A stretch of 64,000 nt of DNA from Gambelia wislizenii (GCA_030847615.1 JAUMIR010000005.1:247232645-247296644), one strand, 5' to 3'; positions 35,197 through 47,105 are shown, counted from the first letter of the stretch. The notes: generated by a model from the sequence alone, not told the origin. Made by a program: numbers and translations.

Positions 35197-35418
35197 GGCT
35201 GCTGACACACTACAGAAATCATCCAGTTTGACACCGCTTTAACTGCCATGGCTCAATGCTATAGAATTCTGGGATTTGTAGTTTTGAGAGACATTTAGCC
35301 TTCTCTGTCAGAGAGCTCTGGTGCCACAATTAACTACCAGTCCCAAGATACTATAGGATAGAGCCGTGATAGTTAAAGCGTTGTCAAGTTGCATTATTTC
35401 TCCAGTGTGCCAGCAGCC
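35197..35418. mobile_element. MITE with about 45-bp TIRs inserted in CR1
   Basis: GGCTGCTGACACACTACAG at the left pairs with the reverse complement of the right end (GGCTGCTGGCACACTGGAG), and similarity continues through TTTGACACCGCTTTAACT. No coding capacity. The CR1 sequence resumes on the other side, showing nested insertion. The superfamily is probably hAT, but the target duplication is not clear. Confidence 0.75.
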
Positions 35419-35672
35419 AAAGACACAGAGCAATGGACTTAAACTACAGGAAAAGAGATTCCACCTAAACATTAGGAAGAACTTCCTGACCGTAAGAGCT
35501 GTTCAACAGTGGAATACACTGCCTCAGAGCATGGTGGAGTCACCTTCTTTGGAGGTTTTTAAACAGAGGCTGATGGCCAACCTTCAGGCGTGCTTTGATT
35601 GTGCATTTCTGCAAGGCAGGGGGTTGGCCTGGATGGCCCTTGTGGTCTCTTCCAAGCCTATGATTCTATGGT
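35419..35672 (+). pseudogene. CR1 LINE 3' end
   Basis: It continues the interrupted CR1: AGCAATGGACTTAAAC, the encoded-like FHLNIRKNFLTVRAVQQWNTLP segment, GGCCTGGATGGCCCTTGTGG and the terminal CTATGATTCTATGG. Non-coding decay is evident. Confidence 0.8.
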
Positions 35673-35737
35673 CTATGTCTCTGTTTCAGAACAGCAACCC
35701 TTCAGTGGCATCCTAGTACAAGAGCAACCAATAGAAC

Positions 35738-35873
35738 AGCCTTCCCCAATATGAATCTCTCCAGATGCTTTTGATTACAACTCCCATAAAGCCCTAATCA
35801 GGATGGCCAATGGTCAGACATTATGGGAATTGCCGGCAATAACATCTGGAGGGTTTCGGATCAGAGTAGGGCT
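35738..35873. mobile_element. Short palindromic MITE
   Basis: The left end CCTTCCCCAATATG...CTCCAGATG is inverted at the right as AACATCTGGAGGG. Inner arms ACAACTCCCAT and ATGGGAATTG also pair. This family recurs at 55583-55710 and as half-copies at 46607 and 54319. Confidence 0.6.
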
Positions 35874-36586
35874 GTACTAGGAACTGGGAAAATCAATTAA
35901 ATTCAATTTACTTACTAAATTAAACATTTAATATTTTAAAATAAAATTTTGATTCTAAGAATGCTAAGATTTGTCCTCAAGAGTGCCCCTACTTTATAAG
36001 ACAAGGATCCATAAGTCCTCAATAAAGTGATGATGGACAGCCTGGATGATGGAAGTTGTAGTCTGGAGGACAAATGGTTGCCAAAGGCTGATCCATAAAT
36101 TCTGCATGCCCACTTAGTATCTAGCTTACTGTAAGTGTAGATTTCTTGGTCCAGTGGGAATGTGAGCATTTTCCAAGGGCTGTCAACAAATTACATATGG
36201 TTGTGTTTGAGAACGTGTTTGAACATTTTTAAAGACATGTCTGCTTTTCATTTTAACTTGTAACACCACAGATTAAAAACTGACCAGGCATCATATATTC
36301 AATTCTGTTTAAAAAGCATTTTTTTGGTCTTTATGGACTCTGGAGAGAGACTTTCAGAATTCAGAATGAACATGTAGGCACAATTCTGAATGGCCAGGAA
36401 GTCTTGTCATTACTCTTTAAATAGCTTCTCATAAACTAGAGCAGAATAGGTTATCCAAAGTAAGAGACTGTAAAATATTTGTATACATACATATATGTAT
36501 AAAATACATGTGTTTATGTGTGTGTGTGTGTATCGTATGTATGTATATGTATAAATATGTAAAATAGCTTAAATTCCATATATTAG

Positions 36587-37280
36587 AGCCACAAAAAAGT
36601 GATACCTTTATTAGCCAACCAAATGCAAAACACATGATGCAAGCTTTCAAAGCTCTATTGGCTTCTTCATCAGGCAAAAGATGTTAAAAAAGGAAGGTGA
36701 CGATGCTGGAGTCACAGATGCTGTTTCAGATGTTACATGTGCTGTTCAGGTGAAGATAGCACCTCATGCAGACAGAGGGGGGCTCTCCTACTTCCTGGCC
36801 ACGTGGAGCTGAGACAACAGGCAGTAAAATTTAAATCCTTTTGTAGCATTGAGGAACACAATCAGCACATCACATCCCTGTCTCTTTGTGAAGCAAAGAG
36901 CTCCTTTGTTTAGGCAGAGCTCATTGGATTTTTCAAGAAGTGTCTGTACTGCTGCATTTGAAAACCACCTTTAGGTGCTGTACAGGTAAAACTAGTCCAA
37001 AGTAAGTTTTACCCTTGTTGGAGGCAGAAAGCTCACAGAGTTAGTCTTTGTCCATATTTCCCTCTTGTTTAGGATTCCCTTTATTGTGGTAAAATGAGGT
37101 ATCTTCAGATCTAGGAAATGCATTCGGGGTAACCGTGCTGGCCAGGCAGCAAAATAAAATCCAAAATCCACTTTTCTTTTTAAACATATTTTGCCTCATG
37201 AAGAAGCCAGTAGAACTTCGAAAGCATGCATGATGTATTTTGCATTTGATTGGCTAATAAAGGTATCACTTTTTGTGGAT
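36587..37280. mobile_element. Element with about 80-bp inverted terminal blocks, possibly Penelope-like
   Basis: Block 36590-36670 (GTGATACCTTTATTAGCCAAC ... TGGCTTCTTCATCAGGC) is repeated in reverse complement at 37190-37275. About 520 bp lies between. The right flank carries AACACGGCTACCCC, a motif often seen beside this repeat type in amniotes. The Penelope assignment is tentative. No RT or GIY-YIG frame is present. Confidence 0.5.
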
Positions 37281-38309
37281 TCTGGATTTTGTTTTCCTGC
37301 ATAGCCAACACGGCTACCCCAATGCATTTCCATATACTAGATAAGAAGAAAAGAAGAAATTCCACACATCAAAGAAAGAAATAACAACAAATATCCTTAA
37401 TAAATAGTAACCTGACAGGCTTTCAGTTAATATTAAACTCTTAACTACTAGTGGTTAAATTCTATAATTAGCTAAAATATAGAGGGGAGAAAGAGCAATG
37501 TAATTTTTAGAAACCAATTACTCTGAATATAGTTAAGCTGCTTTCCTAGGAGACTCCAGCTTCCTCTCTAAGCATCATTTAAATCCCTAAATATTTAACT
37601 TTTATTGCTTGTGAAGGCAATGACCAGATTTTAGAACCATTACACACAACACACTGGCAGGTATCATTAAAAGGCTTCTTTTTAGCCACTAGCCTTACAA
37701 TCCAAATCAACAATAAATCTGGAAGAAACAAGAGCTCATGGTCACAAGTAAACAGAAGTCAGTTAATCATTTACCTTTTAAATTCTACTTCATAGAGAAA
37801 AAGATAATCACTATGTCCTTTTTACAGATGGGAAATCTAGGAGGAGAGCATGGAATATACATATTTTTATTTATTTGATTTATATCCACCTTTCTCTCAA
37901 ATGAGATTCAACAACAATGCAATCTGGTTATTTCATTTAAGCCAGGAGTAGGCTACACACAGCCTATGGACGGTAGGTACTGCCTGAGCTCAATGCATAA
38001 CTGCCACTTTTTCCAGGAGATTATCACACCAGGCTGCTAACATGCAACAATCAAGTTAGTGATGCAAACAGAAACATACCAGTATTGAAGCTATCCTTAT
38101 TGCACCTCCACTTCAATGCCAGTACTAACACGATTGCTATGCAATACCAGCGGGGGGAGGGGGAGAAAAGAAACAGGTGGGGGTAGGAAGAAAAAAGACA
38201 GATGGGTGGGAGGGAGAACAGTCACATTGGGCACACAGGGAGGGTGGAGAAGACCGGGCAGCAGAAAGCAGGGGAGAAAAGACACATATTGGACTGGAGG
38301 TAGAATATT

Positions 38310-40860
38310 ACATTGGGTACTTACCATGAAGGTACTTTCTATAGGGTGTAACCTGGGCAGCCTTCTGCCTACCGGAGTTGTTCCCGAGTCAGGATTGTTG
38401 ATGCGTGGATCCCCTTTATGACGAGGACCCCCCTCTGCGATTTGTGGAGGAATTAGAGAAGGGGGCATGGCGAATGACGTAGTTAGTTTTGGACTAGGCA
38501 GGTCTGGAGGAGTGGAAGTCTCTCCCCCTGTCATTGCCTCTGAAGGGACGAAAGGAGCTGGTAAAGTGGAATCGTCATCTTCCGGTCTTCTTGTCTGGCT
38601 TTCTGCTTACCGAGCGCATGGCCTGTTTCTTGTCCTTCGTCTCCACTAGAATATCTTTGAGAGCCTCCTCACCAAATAACCTGGACCCTTTAAATGCCGC
38701 TGTTGCTAAGGTGTTTCTTGAGTGGGTATCTGCATCCCAGTGCTTGATCCAGAGACCTCTGTGCCAGTGTGGTGGGCTCCAGAGGCCCTGGCCGCAAATG
38801 ACAAAACGTCTTGTGAGGTGTCTGCCATGAAGTTCAGGGCCAACTAGATCCTCTGGAAGGCCTTGTTTAACATTCTAGTGTCAAAATCTTCTGCTTCCAT
38901 CACCTCCTGTAGCCAAATAATTGCGGCCCTGGATATGATCGCCGAGGCCAACGAAGCTCTGATTCCCAGTGCTGAGGCTTCATGTGATTTTCTCAGGATG
39001 CTGTCTGCTCTCTTCTCGTCTGGGTCCTTCAGGGTGCCTTCTCCTTCCTTGGGCGCCAGCGAATTGGAAATCACGGAGACTACTGACCGGTCAACGACAA
39101 GGGCATTCAGCTTGTCCAAGACCTCCTTTGGGAAGTTGTAGAGCCTCTGTGCTGCTGAAGAGCCCCGTCTGCCCAGGGCGGGCGTGTCCCATTCCTCCGC
39201 CACCAAGTTCCAAAAGGATCTTGGGAATGGGAACAGGTGTCCTTTCGGTTTCGTGGACAGCATCAACACTGCCACTTTCTCGCTTTTCGTAGACTGCGTG
39301 TCCCCTGTGGGGTCATGTTGAGAGGTGGGGGGGTGATCTCCAGGGTTGGTATGCCAACTTGTCGCTTTGGAAAATTCTGTCAGAAATCTCTGGCTCTGAT
39401 GTCCCAGAGTCAGAGAGTTCCCCTTCCTCCTTGCCAGGCCGGAGGGTCCCCAAGGGGATCCTCGACCGCCACCCTCCTCAAAGCTTTGGCCTCACCTTCG
39501 GAGGCCTCCCCCGACTCCTCAAAAGAGTGCCTCAGAGGGGGCGCCTTTCGTTTCCTGGAGGGGGCCTGGGTGGGAGGGTGACCTTCCTCTGTTCTGCTGG
39601 CCGCTCAGTCACCCTGGGACCTTCCCGACCTGCTCCCCCTGGAGCTTAATCCCTTCCTGGGATCCATTCTTCCCTTGGAAGTGGTGACCTTGGACTGGCT
39701 CCCTTTCCCCCTGAGTGTGCGCAAAGGGGAGTGGGAGGATTCACAGCCTGGGAGGAGGGCATCCATAAGCATACAAAGGGCTGTGCTAATGGCCTCCCTC
39801 TTGCTGCAAAAATCCTCTTTCCCTTCTCCAGCCTCGGAGTCCTCTGAGGCTGATGAACCTAGGGAGCTTTAATCCTCTGCCCCCCAGTCAGAACTGAGTG
39901 CCTCTGCCCTCTCCCTTCCATCTCCACCTCCATGTTGTCCTCACTGGAGGATGGCCCCCCACTCTGGCCTGTGCAGCTCGGCTGGCCACAACTGCCCTGG
40001 CTACCGAAACTCCGTCCTTGGGGGTGTATTCCCTGATAATGGCCCAGATTTCCTCCTCAGTGGACTCCCGGTGTACCTTTTCGGGGGCTCCTGCCCCATG
40101 GTGTGCACTCCCCTGAGCTCTACTGCCTTCCTTGGAGTTCCGGGAGGGCGGGGAGGAAGCCTCGGTCCCCACGACTCCCCAGGACTCGTCCATCCTGCTT
40201 CTGGCTGCCGCTGCCAAACGCTCCTTCGACAGGGGCCGTTTCGCCCTCTTGGTCCGCTGGAGTGAGCCGGATTTGGGCGCGCTGCGAGAGCTGCCACCAG
40301 CCAGCGCTCTCTCTTGCCTCTCTCACCACCCTCCTTTGAGGCACCGGCGCAGCCGCGTGGGCCAATGAAGAGGAGGCTGCGGCCTGGTCCATTCCCTCTG
40401 AGCCGCCATTGTGGGGGCTCTGGGGATACTCCTCTGCTATCTGCTGCCAGTTCTGGGGCATGGGCTTCTGCCTTGCTGTGGTTCCTTTGCTAGCCCCCAT
40501 GCGGTCTAGGCGAGGTGAAGATCCTCCAGTTTCCAAGTCTGGAGGAGAAGGAACAAAGACGGGGGGCAGAAGAAGCAGGGGGAAACGAGGCAAGATTTTT
40601 TTTTAAAGGCAGAGGACTAGGTACAGAGGGTGGGAAAATGAAGAAGTGAAAAAGGGGGGGATAAGACAAAAAACGAAATTGAAGAAATGGAGGCGCTGGA
40701 TCCTGATCTTCACCAGGTGAAGCAGGAAGCTGAACTGGCCTCATGGAGAAGAACAAAGGGTTTTGAATTTCATCAAGACCAGATCAACTTCCTGCTTCAA
40801 CTGGGCGGTCCTAGTTTCCCAAGAGTAATGGATTCCTCCTGCCATCTCACCCTACAGAAT
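38310..40860 (-). mobile_element. Relic of a second DIRS family, gag region only
   Basis: A GC-rich block on the minus strand. Its 3' side ends near 38310 with a terminal-type sequence (rc of GGTACTTACCATGAAGG) placed like the 3' terminus of the main family. The 5' limit is set loosely at 40860, where CACCCTACAGAA is an inverted near-match to TTCTATAGGGTG at 38337-38348. RT and YR are absent, so it is an internally deleted or solo-gag derivative. Confidence 0.6.
38580..40593 (-). pseudogene. DIRS gag-like pseudogene, second family
   Basis: The frame 39275-38844 contains RADSILRKSHEASALGIRAS followed by AIISRAAIIWLQ, collinear with the helical core of the copy 1 and 3 gag (MDLALKRAHEAISLAIRAST). 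My translation of the minus strand at 38590-38720 gives KHWDADTHSR, RLFGEEALKDILVETKDKK, matching KSWNADFKSKQ and KLFGDSLEPVLVEDKDKK in copy 3. The N-terminal Pro/Ser/Gly-rich part is scattered over ORFs at 39888-40593. Frameshifts are required to join the pieces. It differs too much to be the same family. Confidence 0.75.
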
Positions 40861-41198
40861 AGATCAGGCATGTGGAAGGGTGGAGAAATGAGAGTGAGAA
40901 AGAAAAGAGTAGAGGACAAATACGCCCACTCACCACACGTGACTGCTGGTATGGGAACTGAAGCGGAAGAGGACTTACCGCATGGAGGCAATAATGGGAA
41001 CGTAGTGCTACTGAGGGCCTACTGACAGGTTTCTCCTATCAATGAAAAGGTTCTCTACAGCAACAGTTCAAATGCAGTCTGGCAACAGAGCAAAAACAAT
41101 GTTGTGAGATAAGGAATGGTTGCATATGCTATTATCCTGCTGTAGTAGTACTGGTAAAGCCTCTTGTGATAATCTCCTCAGTCACCTATACTCACATG

Positions 41199-41435
41199 CC
41201 TAAATACCCTAAAAGCACCAGATTCAGGATGATCTTGGGAACTAAATAAAGTTAGCTCTGGTTGAATGGGAGACCCCGATGAATACCAGATGTTGTAGGC
41301 TGTATTTCAGAGACAGGAACTGGCAAAACCACCTCTGAGTATTCCTTGCCTAAGAAAACCCTATGAAACTCATGAGGTTGCCGTAAGTCTACAGGCAACT
41401 TGAAGGCGTCCATACATACACACACATACATGTCA
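41199..41435 (+). mobile_element. 5S rRNA-derived SINE
   Basis: CCCTAAAAGCACCAGATTC, a degenerate 5S middle with GAATGGGAGACC and GATGAATACCAGATGTTGTAGGC, then the conserved tail CACCTCTGAGTATTCCTTGCC and AGGCAACTTGAAGGCGTCC. Diverged. Confidence 0.75.
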
Positions 41436-42095
41436 TCTAATTTCACCAGTGACAGCTCTACAACAGCAGAGTGGGGACATGCTACTCTCTTCCTTTTAGT
41501 GCTTAATTCTAAGTTGTAAATAAACAGTGACGACCCCCTCAGACTGACCACAGCAAGACTGAGGGCACACGCTGGAAACTCCCACATTTAATGCAAATAA
41601 ATGATCAAGCAAATATAATCCCTTCTCTTTCCCATCTCACTTGCTTCAGGTTTGTTGGGCAAGTGGGGATACAAACCAGAACAAACCCTGACTATAGATT
41701 CTTATGTCGAAACAAGCCATGGTTTAAACAAGTCCTAGTTCACAAGCCAAAAGCAAACCATAGGTTAAAACTGTTTTTTGTCAGTAGTTAACAAATCCTA
41801 GCATATAAATAAAGTGAGGTTCACATATCACTATAAGTAAAATCTAAACAACCACACCACACAAATGTTGTCACAATCTGAGCTGGTCCTTCAGGGAACA
41901 AGTTCTGATTTAAAGATGCCCACACTTCAAATCTCACCACAAATCAAGAGGTGGTGTTAAACAGGCTACTATGCTTTGAGACACACACTGTTCCATAATG
42001 AAGTTTCAGTATGGAGATATCACTATCCTATGTCATAGACTTGTATGGTTAACAAAATAATGTACAAAGTGCTTTCATCTATCAAGAACACTATA

Positions 42096-43470
42096 CAGTC
42101 GTCCCTTCACATTCGCGGGGGTTCCGTTCCGCGGACCCCCGCGAATGTGAAAAAACCGCGAATAACGACACCCCTCCCCCCTCCCTCCCCAGGCCTTCGC
42201 GGGGCCTTCCTAGGCCCCGCGGAGGCCTCCCCGGCCCTCCCTCCCTCCCTCCCTCCCCAGGCCTTTGCGGGGCCTTGCTAGGCCCCGCGGAGGTCTCCCC
42301 GGCCCTCCCTCCCGCCCTCCCCAGGCCTTCCTGGGGCCTCCGGAGCGTCTCCGGAGGCCCCAGGATCGCCTCCCCAGCCCTCCACACCGCGTCCCCAGGC
42401 CTTCCTGGGGCCTCCGGAGCGTCTCCAGAGGCCCCAGGATCGCCTCCCCAGCCCTCCCCACCCCGTCCCCAGGCCTTCCTGGGGCCTCCGGAGACGCTCC
42501 GGAGGCCCCAGGATCGCCTCCCCAGCCCGCCCCACCGCGTCCCCAGGCCTTCCTGGGGCCTCCGGAGCGTCTCCGGAGGCCCCAGGATCGCCTCCCCAGC
42601 CCTCCACACCCCGTCCCCAGGCCTTCCTGGGGCCTCCGGAGCGTCTCCGGAGGCCCCAGGATCGCCTCCCCAGCCCTCCACACCCCGTCCCCAGGCCTTC
42701 CTGGGGCCTCCGGAGCGTCTCCGGAGGCCCCAGGATCGCCTCCCCAGCCCTCCACACCCCGTCTCCAAGCCTTCCTGGGGCCTCCGGAGCGTCTCCGGAG
42801 GCCCCAGGATCGCCTCCCCACCCCTCCCCACCGCGTCCCCAGGCCTTCCTGGGGCCTCCGGAGCGTCTCCGGAGGCCCCAGGATCGCCTCCCCAGCCCTC
42901 CACACCCCGTCCCCAGGCCTTCCTGGGGCCTCCGGAGCGTCTCCGGAGGCCCCAGGATCGCCTCCCCACCCCTCCCCACCGCGTCCCCAGGCCTTCCTGG
43001 GGCCTCCGGAGCGTCTCCGGAGGCCCCAGGATAGCCTCCCCAGCCCTCCACACCCCGTCCCCAGGCCTTCCTGGGGCCTCCGGAGCGTCTCCGGAGGCCC
43101 CAGGATCGCCTCCCCAGCCCTCCCCACCGCGTCCCCAGGCCTTCCTGGGGCCTCCGGAGCGTCTCCGGAGGCCCCAGGATCGCCTCCCCAGCCCTCCCCA
43201 CCCCGTCTCCAAGCCTTCCTGGGGCCTCCGGAGCGTCTCCGGAGGCCCTAGGATCGCCTCCCCACCCCTCCCCAGGCCTTCATGGGGCCTCCGGAGCGCC
43301 TCCGGGGGCCCCGTGGACACCTCCCTGGGCCTCCCCGCTCCCTCTACGTCTTTCACGGGGCCTCTGGAGGCCCCGTGTCGCGGTTTTGGGGGGGCCCCGG
43401 GGGGGCCCTCCCAAAACCGCGAATAACCGAAACCGCGAATGTCAAGTTCGCGAATGTGGAGGGACAACTG
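42096..43470. mobile_element. Tigger/pogo-like non-autonomous element with internal minisatellite
   Basis: It starts CAGTCGTCCCTTCACATTCGCGG and ends CGCGAATGTGGAGGGACAACTG, imperfect inverted repeats, with TA on both sides (42094-42095 and 43471-43472), as for Tc1/mariner-type insertion. A short relative of about 228 bp with the same ends lies at 55714-55941. The 1.2 kb interior is almost all GC-rich 74-bp repeats. There is no transposase; long open frames on both strands come from the repeat. Confidence 0.85.
42319..43280. repeat. GC-rich minisatellite, 74-bp unit, about 13 copies
   Basis: Units start with CCCCAGGCC at 42319, 42393, 42467, 42541, 42615 and so on to 43207, exactly 74 bp apart. 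Each unit contains a perfect hairpin: a 13-bp stem GGGGCCTCCGGAG with a 3-nt loop CGT. Linkers vary among a few types. The units at 42763 and 43207, 444 bp apart, share the same unusual start and linker, suggesting six-unit exchange. Confidence 0.95.
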
Positions 43471-43471
43471 T

Positions 43472-46400
43472 ACAAATCTTAAGTAAGGAACTGCCCATAA
43501 ATCCATAAACAACAAGGAAGGAGGTCAAGTTATACAATAAGGAATACCAACTACATACAGCTGACCTTTTGTCAAACTTGCAATTTTTGCCTTATTAAAT
43601 TCTGATTGGAAACATTTTACTTTATTTTCACTAGATTACCGTAACAGTAAGACACTGTAAGGGATGGTTTCAGAACTTGCAAATTTTTTGGCAGGGACAG
43701 TGGTATGAAAGGCGAGAAAACCACAGACCATATACTGGGCAAATAAAGTAACCACTTTCCCTGTGGATGCCTGTGACTAAGGCTCATGCTACTCAGAATT
43801 ATCTTACATTAACATGCCTGGTGCAAAACCAGCCATATAATCCTGCATACACTGTGGATGCTCAGCCTTGGGTTGAAATCCCAGACTTGGGTACTAACTC
43901 AGCAGGTGGTTTTGAACAAATCACCCCACCCCTTCAGGTCTGCAAAATGGAAACAGTGGTCAACAAAAAAGACTTAAGAAAATGTGTAAGATGCTTGTTA
44001 AATGTCTCATAGAGATCACCAGCATCAAAACATGCACTGTTGTGTTGTAAATCTGAGTATATAATTTTTCATCGTTCATATTGCTGCTGTGATTTACTAA
44101 TATCACTCTTGGGTCTAAACAACAGTACACTACAGCACTCCTTTTTAACAGGAAAAGTCAGCTCCAACCCATCCACTTCTCTCCTAAATTCCCCGTTTAT
44201 GCCCCGAAGGCTCCTCCTTAAATAACCACTACAGCAAGCAGTCTCAAGCAATTACCTCTCCAATTATACAAGGTGATACTTTTCTCTTACTTAATCTTGT
44301 CTGACAAGAACTCAAGGAGAGATTTTCCCAATCATAACTCTTAACCCACCTGAGTCTCTCTGGCAAGTGTTAACTGCTAATTCCCCTACCCAAGTGGCAT
44401 TCCCCAGGTGAAGCAAACATAAGATGTAAGCAACTGTATTTTTTAAAATTCCAGAATTTGCACTCCATAATAATAAAATAATAAGAACTGTGGACCTCAT
44501 GGAATTCCTCAATTTTTTAAAAAAAAGGTATTTAAGAAGTTCTACAAGGGTGTTTGTTTTTCAAAAAGGCTGACCCCAAGATTTAGAAAATCCTATGATC
44601 TCTAGAAATACTCACCAAATATCTACCGGTGTTAAATAACAGCCAACCATTATTATTTTTTTAAGTGGATATTAAAGACAAATCCACACACTACATTCTC
44701 CTCACAGCTGCACAGGCCCTGCCAACAATGTATTATCAGGTGACTAAGGACAGTCAGTGGGGGAGAGGGACACAGCATTGCAAGAAAAGGAATTTTGTTT
44801 GCTTGTTTCTAGGAGTGTTACTGGAAACAATGGAAAAAGCTTTTAGAAGCCAGATGTCAGCAACACTATCCTGAAGTTGTAATGGATCACACCAAAATCT
44901 CTTTAGACTCTAGAGCAGGAGTACAAATTGTATGTTGCTCGGCTGTAAATCTCAGCATTCCTCACCATAGGTGATGCTGGCTGGGGCTGACGGAAGGTGT
45001 AGTTCAATAACATCTAGAGGACCCATTCCCACCCCTGCTGTAAGAGAAATTCTGATGAACGAACACCAACACTCCCTTTAATGACAGTCCATTTGTTTTC
45101 CTCACCACCAACAACAAAAACATACCACTGAATATTATTTGATATCCTTCTTTGCACTCTTCAGAGTTCAAACACATTATTTCCCATCAGGAATAAAGAG
45201 AAAACTAGTTGTTGCACCAACCAAAATGTAGAAGTGATTACAGTATTTACAGGAATACACAAAGAAAAGGGCTATAGAATGCTTTGCAGGTATAATGTCC
45301 CAGTCACCTGGCATCTCCAGGTCAGGTTAGGAAACCCTGAAGGTCTACTGAAAAATCAGTGTGTGCCTTCAAGTCACCTGGCAAAACCCATGTTCTTTGC
45401 ACACAAGAGGCATTCTGCATCAGAGCTGTTGATATATGTGAGGAGAGTGAAGGGACCAAGTGAATAGATAAAAACTGAAGTTCCTGCCACCATAAAAGGA
45501 AAGCAGAAGGAACTGAGACCATGCCAAAAAATCAAGGGAGGCCAAGTGGGAATTACTTGCTGAAGGCCTATAAGAAAGTACACAGAGGGGCTTCATATTC
45601 CGGTTATAACCCTGGCAAAGCTAGCACTGGAGTTTTTGTTTTGAACAAACAGGCTAATTTCACACAATATGTGGAAAGTAATCTAAGTTTACCACAGACC
45701 ACTTTCGAATGCACTTCTCTAGTAAGACACATAAGGAGTGGCAACTAACCAAAATTCTCAAATGAATTCATCCAGCTGACCTATAGGATCCACTGGCAGA
45801 CAAACTTGCACTATTTGTAAATATTAGGTATCATTGATCAGAGGTTAAACTTTGCCCAGAGCCAAGTCAGTCTCCCGTCCAAACTATGCGGTGGCATGCT
45901 GAGAGAACACCTGATCCCTTTTTAAATGGTTCCTGTCTTCCACAGACGGTTTCAAACACATGTTTTTGAGGACATGTACCGTACATATTTTAAATCAGTA
46001 TTCCATTCTCTCCAGCTATCTCTCAGTCACTGCCAGAACAGAATCTGCTTGTCTGAAGTTGACAAGATGTGCCTTACATATGCTTCCTTCCCATCATACA
46101 CCCACTGGAAATGGGATCCAAGATGGGAGTACCTCTATTTCTAATCGTGGTGCAAAGAAACTACTGTACTAACTACTCTGACAAGAAACGTAAAAGAATC
46201 AAGAAAAGAAGTACCGTACTTGTGTGTAAAACAAGGAGCGTATAGAACAGATTACTCAATAATATCTGAGGCAATGACTGTAAATTTAACTTCCATAAGA
46301 TGCATTTTTGTGCCTTCATATGGAAATTAACTATTATTTTTGCCACAAAATCACACTCAGCTGAATCTTTAATTTACAATACACAGTCCCACATGGTATC

Positions 46401-46606
46401 CATATATATAGTGAACCAATCATTCAGTATTAATAGTAGTTTATTCTGTTTGGATGTCCCAGATAGTTTTTGCTACTGAACTGAGCAATGCTATCTAATT
46501 CACTTCAATTAGGAATTAAACATAATTAAGTTGTTATTTATGTCCAAAATGTATTTTAATGTAATTATGATAATTTCATAATTGTATTTTTACATTTGAT
46601 TGAACT
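43472..46606. other. No gene seen; MIR-like traces
   Basis: AT-rich. A MIR-like SINE trace lies at about 43850-43950 (TTGAAATCCCAGACTTGGG) and a MITE-like scrap at 44945-45015. Open frames are short and without recognisable motifs. Confidence 0.4.
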
Positions 46607-46747
46607 CATTTAGAATTCCCATCAGTCCCAGTTTACATGTCTTATGGTAAGGAATCCTGAGAAATGAAATCCAAAACATCTGGCAAGTACCAGTTTGGGA
46701 AAGTCTGTTGTACTAAATGAGTTATACAGAGCTAAACAGAACTTGTA
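46607..46747. repeat. 141-bp duplicated segment, left copy
   Basis: Nearly identical to 54319-54459 in the same orientation, with about two or three mismatches. The first part is a half-MITE (CCAAAACATCTGGCAAG). The last part (ACTAAATGAGTTATACAGAG onward) is not a known repeat. It lies 87 bp before DIRS copy 3. Confidence 0.9.
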
Positions 46748-46833
46748 CAAATTACTTTTTTGGACTACCGTAAATGGTGGCTGGTAGATTTTGAGTTGTA
46801 GTTTAAAAAGGGAAACTTTCCCAAAAAGTCACA

Positions 46834-47009
46834 AAAAGGAACGTTGGTCTTACCTGTGATACGTTCTTTTCCAGTGGTGAGGCGAAGAGCATCCGTCATG
46901 CTTGAGTTGTCCCTCCCCACTTGCTCCTAGTAGGCAGGAAAAGAGAGACCTTTGGCACTGCCCACCGGTGAGGTCATCTGAGAGGGACGACCCCCCGGCT
47001 GGTCAGTCT
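46834..47009 (-). repeat. 3' terminus and ITR of DIRS copy 3
   Basis: Outer 52 bases specific to this end, then the ITR. The splice-donor-like CAGGTAAG (rc at 46849-46856) is conserved. Confidence 0.9.
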
Positions 47010-47105
47010 ATATAACAGCCTAGCGACGTCCTCGTCGTTGTCAGCCGGATCCTTCAGAGTATCGCAGTTTCATCTAGAATATCGAACCTCGCCCATGGGT
47101 GGGCA

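Noticed and set aside
42096..43470. CRISPR array
   Set aside because: The repeats are contiguous 74-bp units without unique spacers, in a vertebrate-type genome.
42091..43515. Long open frames of 300-470 codons on both strands
   Set aside because: They are translations of the 74-bp GC-rich minisatellite. Open frames appear in several overlapping phases with repeated motifs, so they are not genes.
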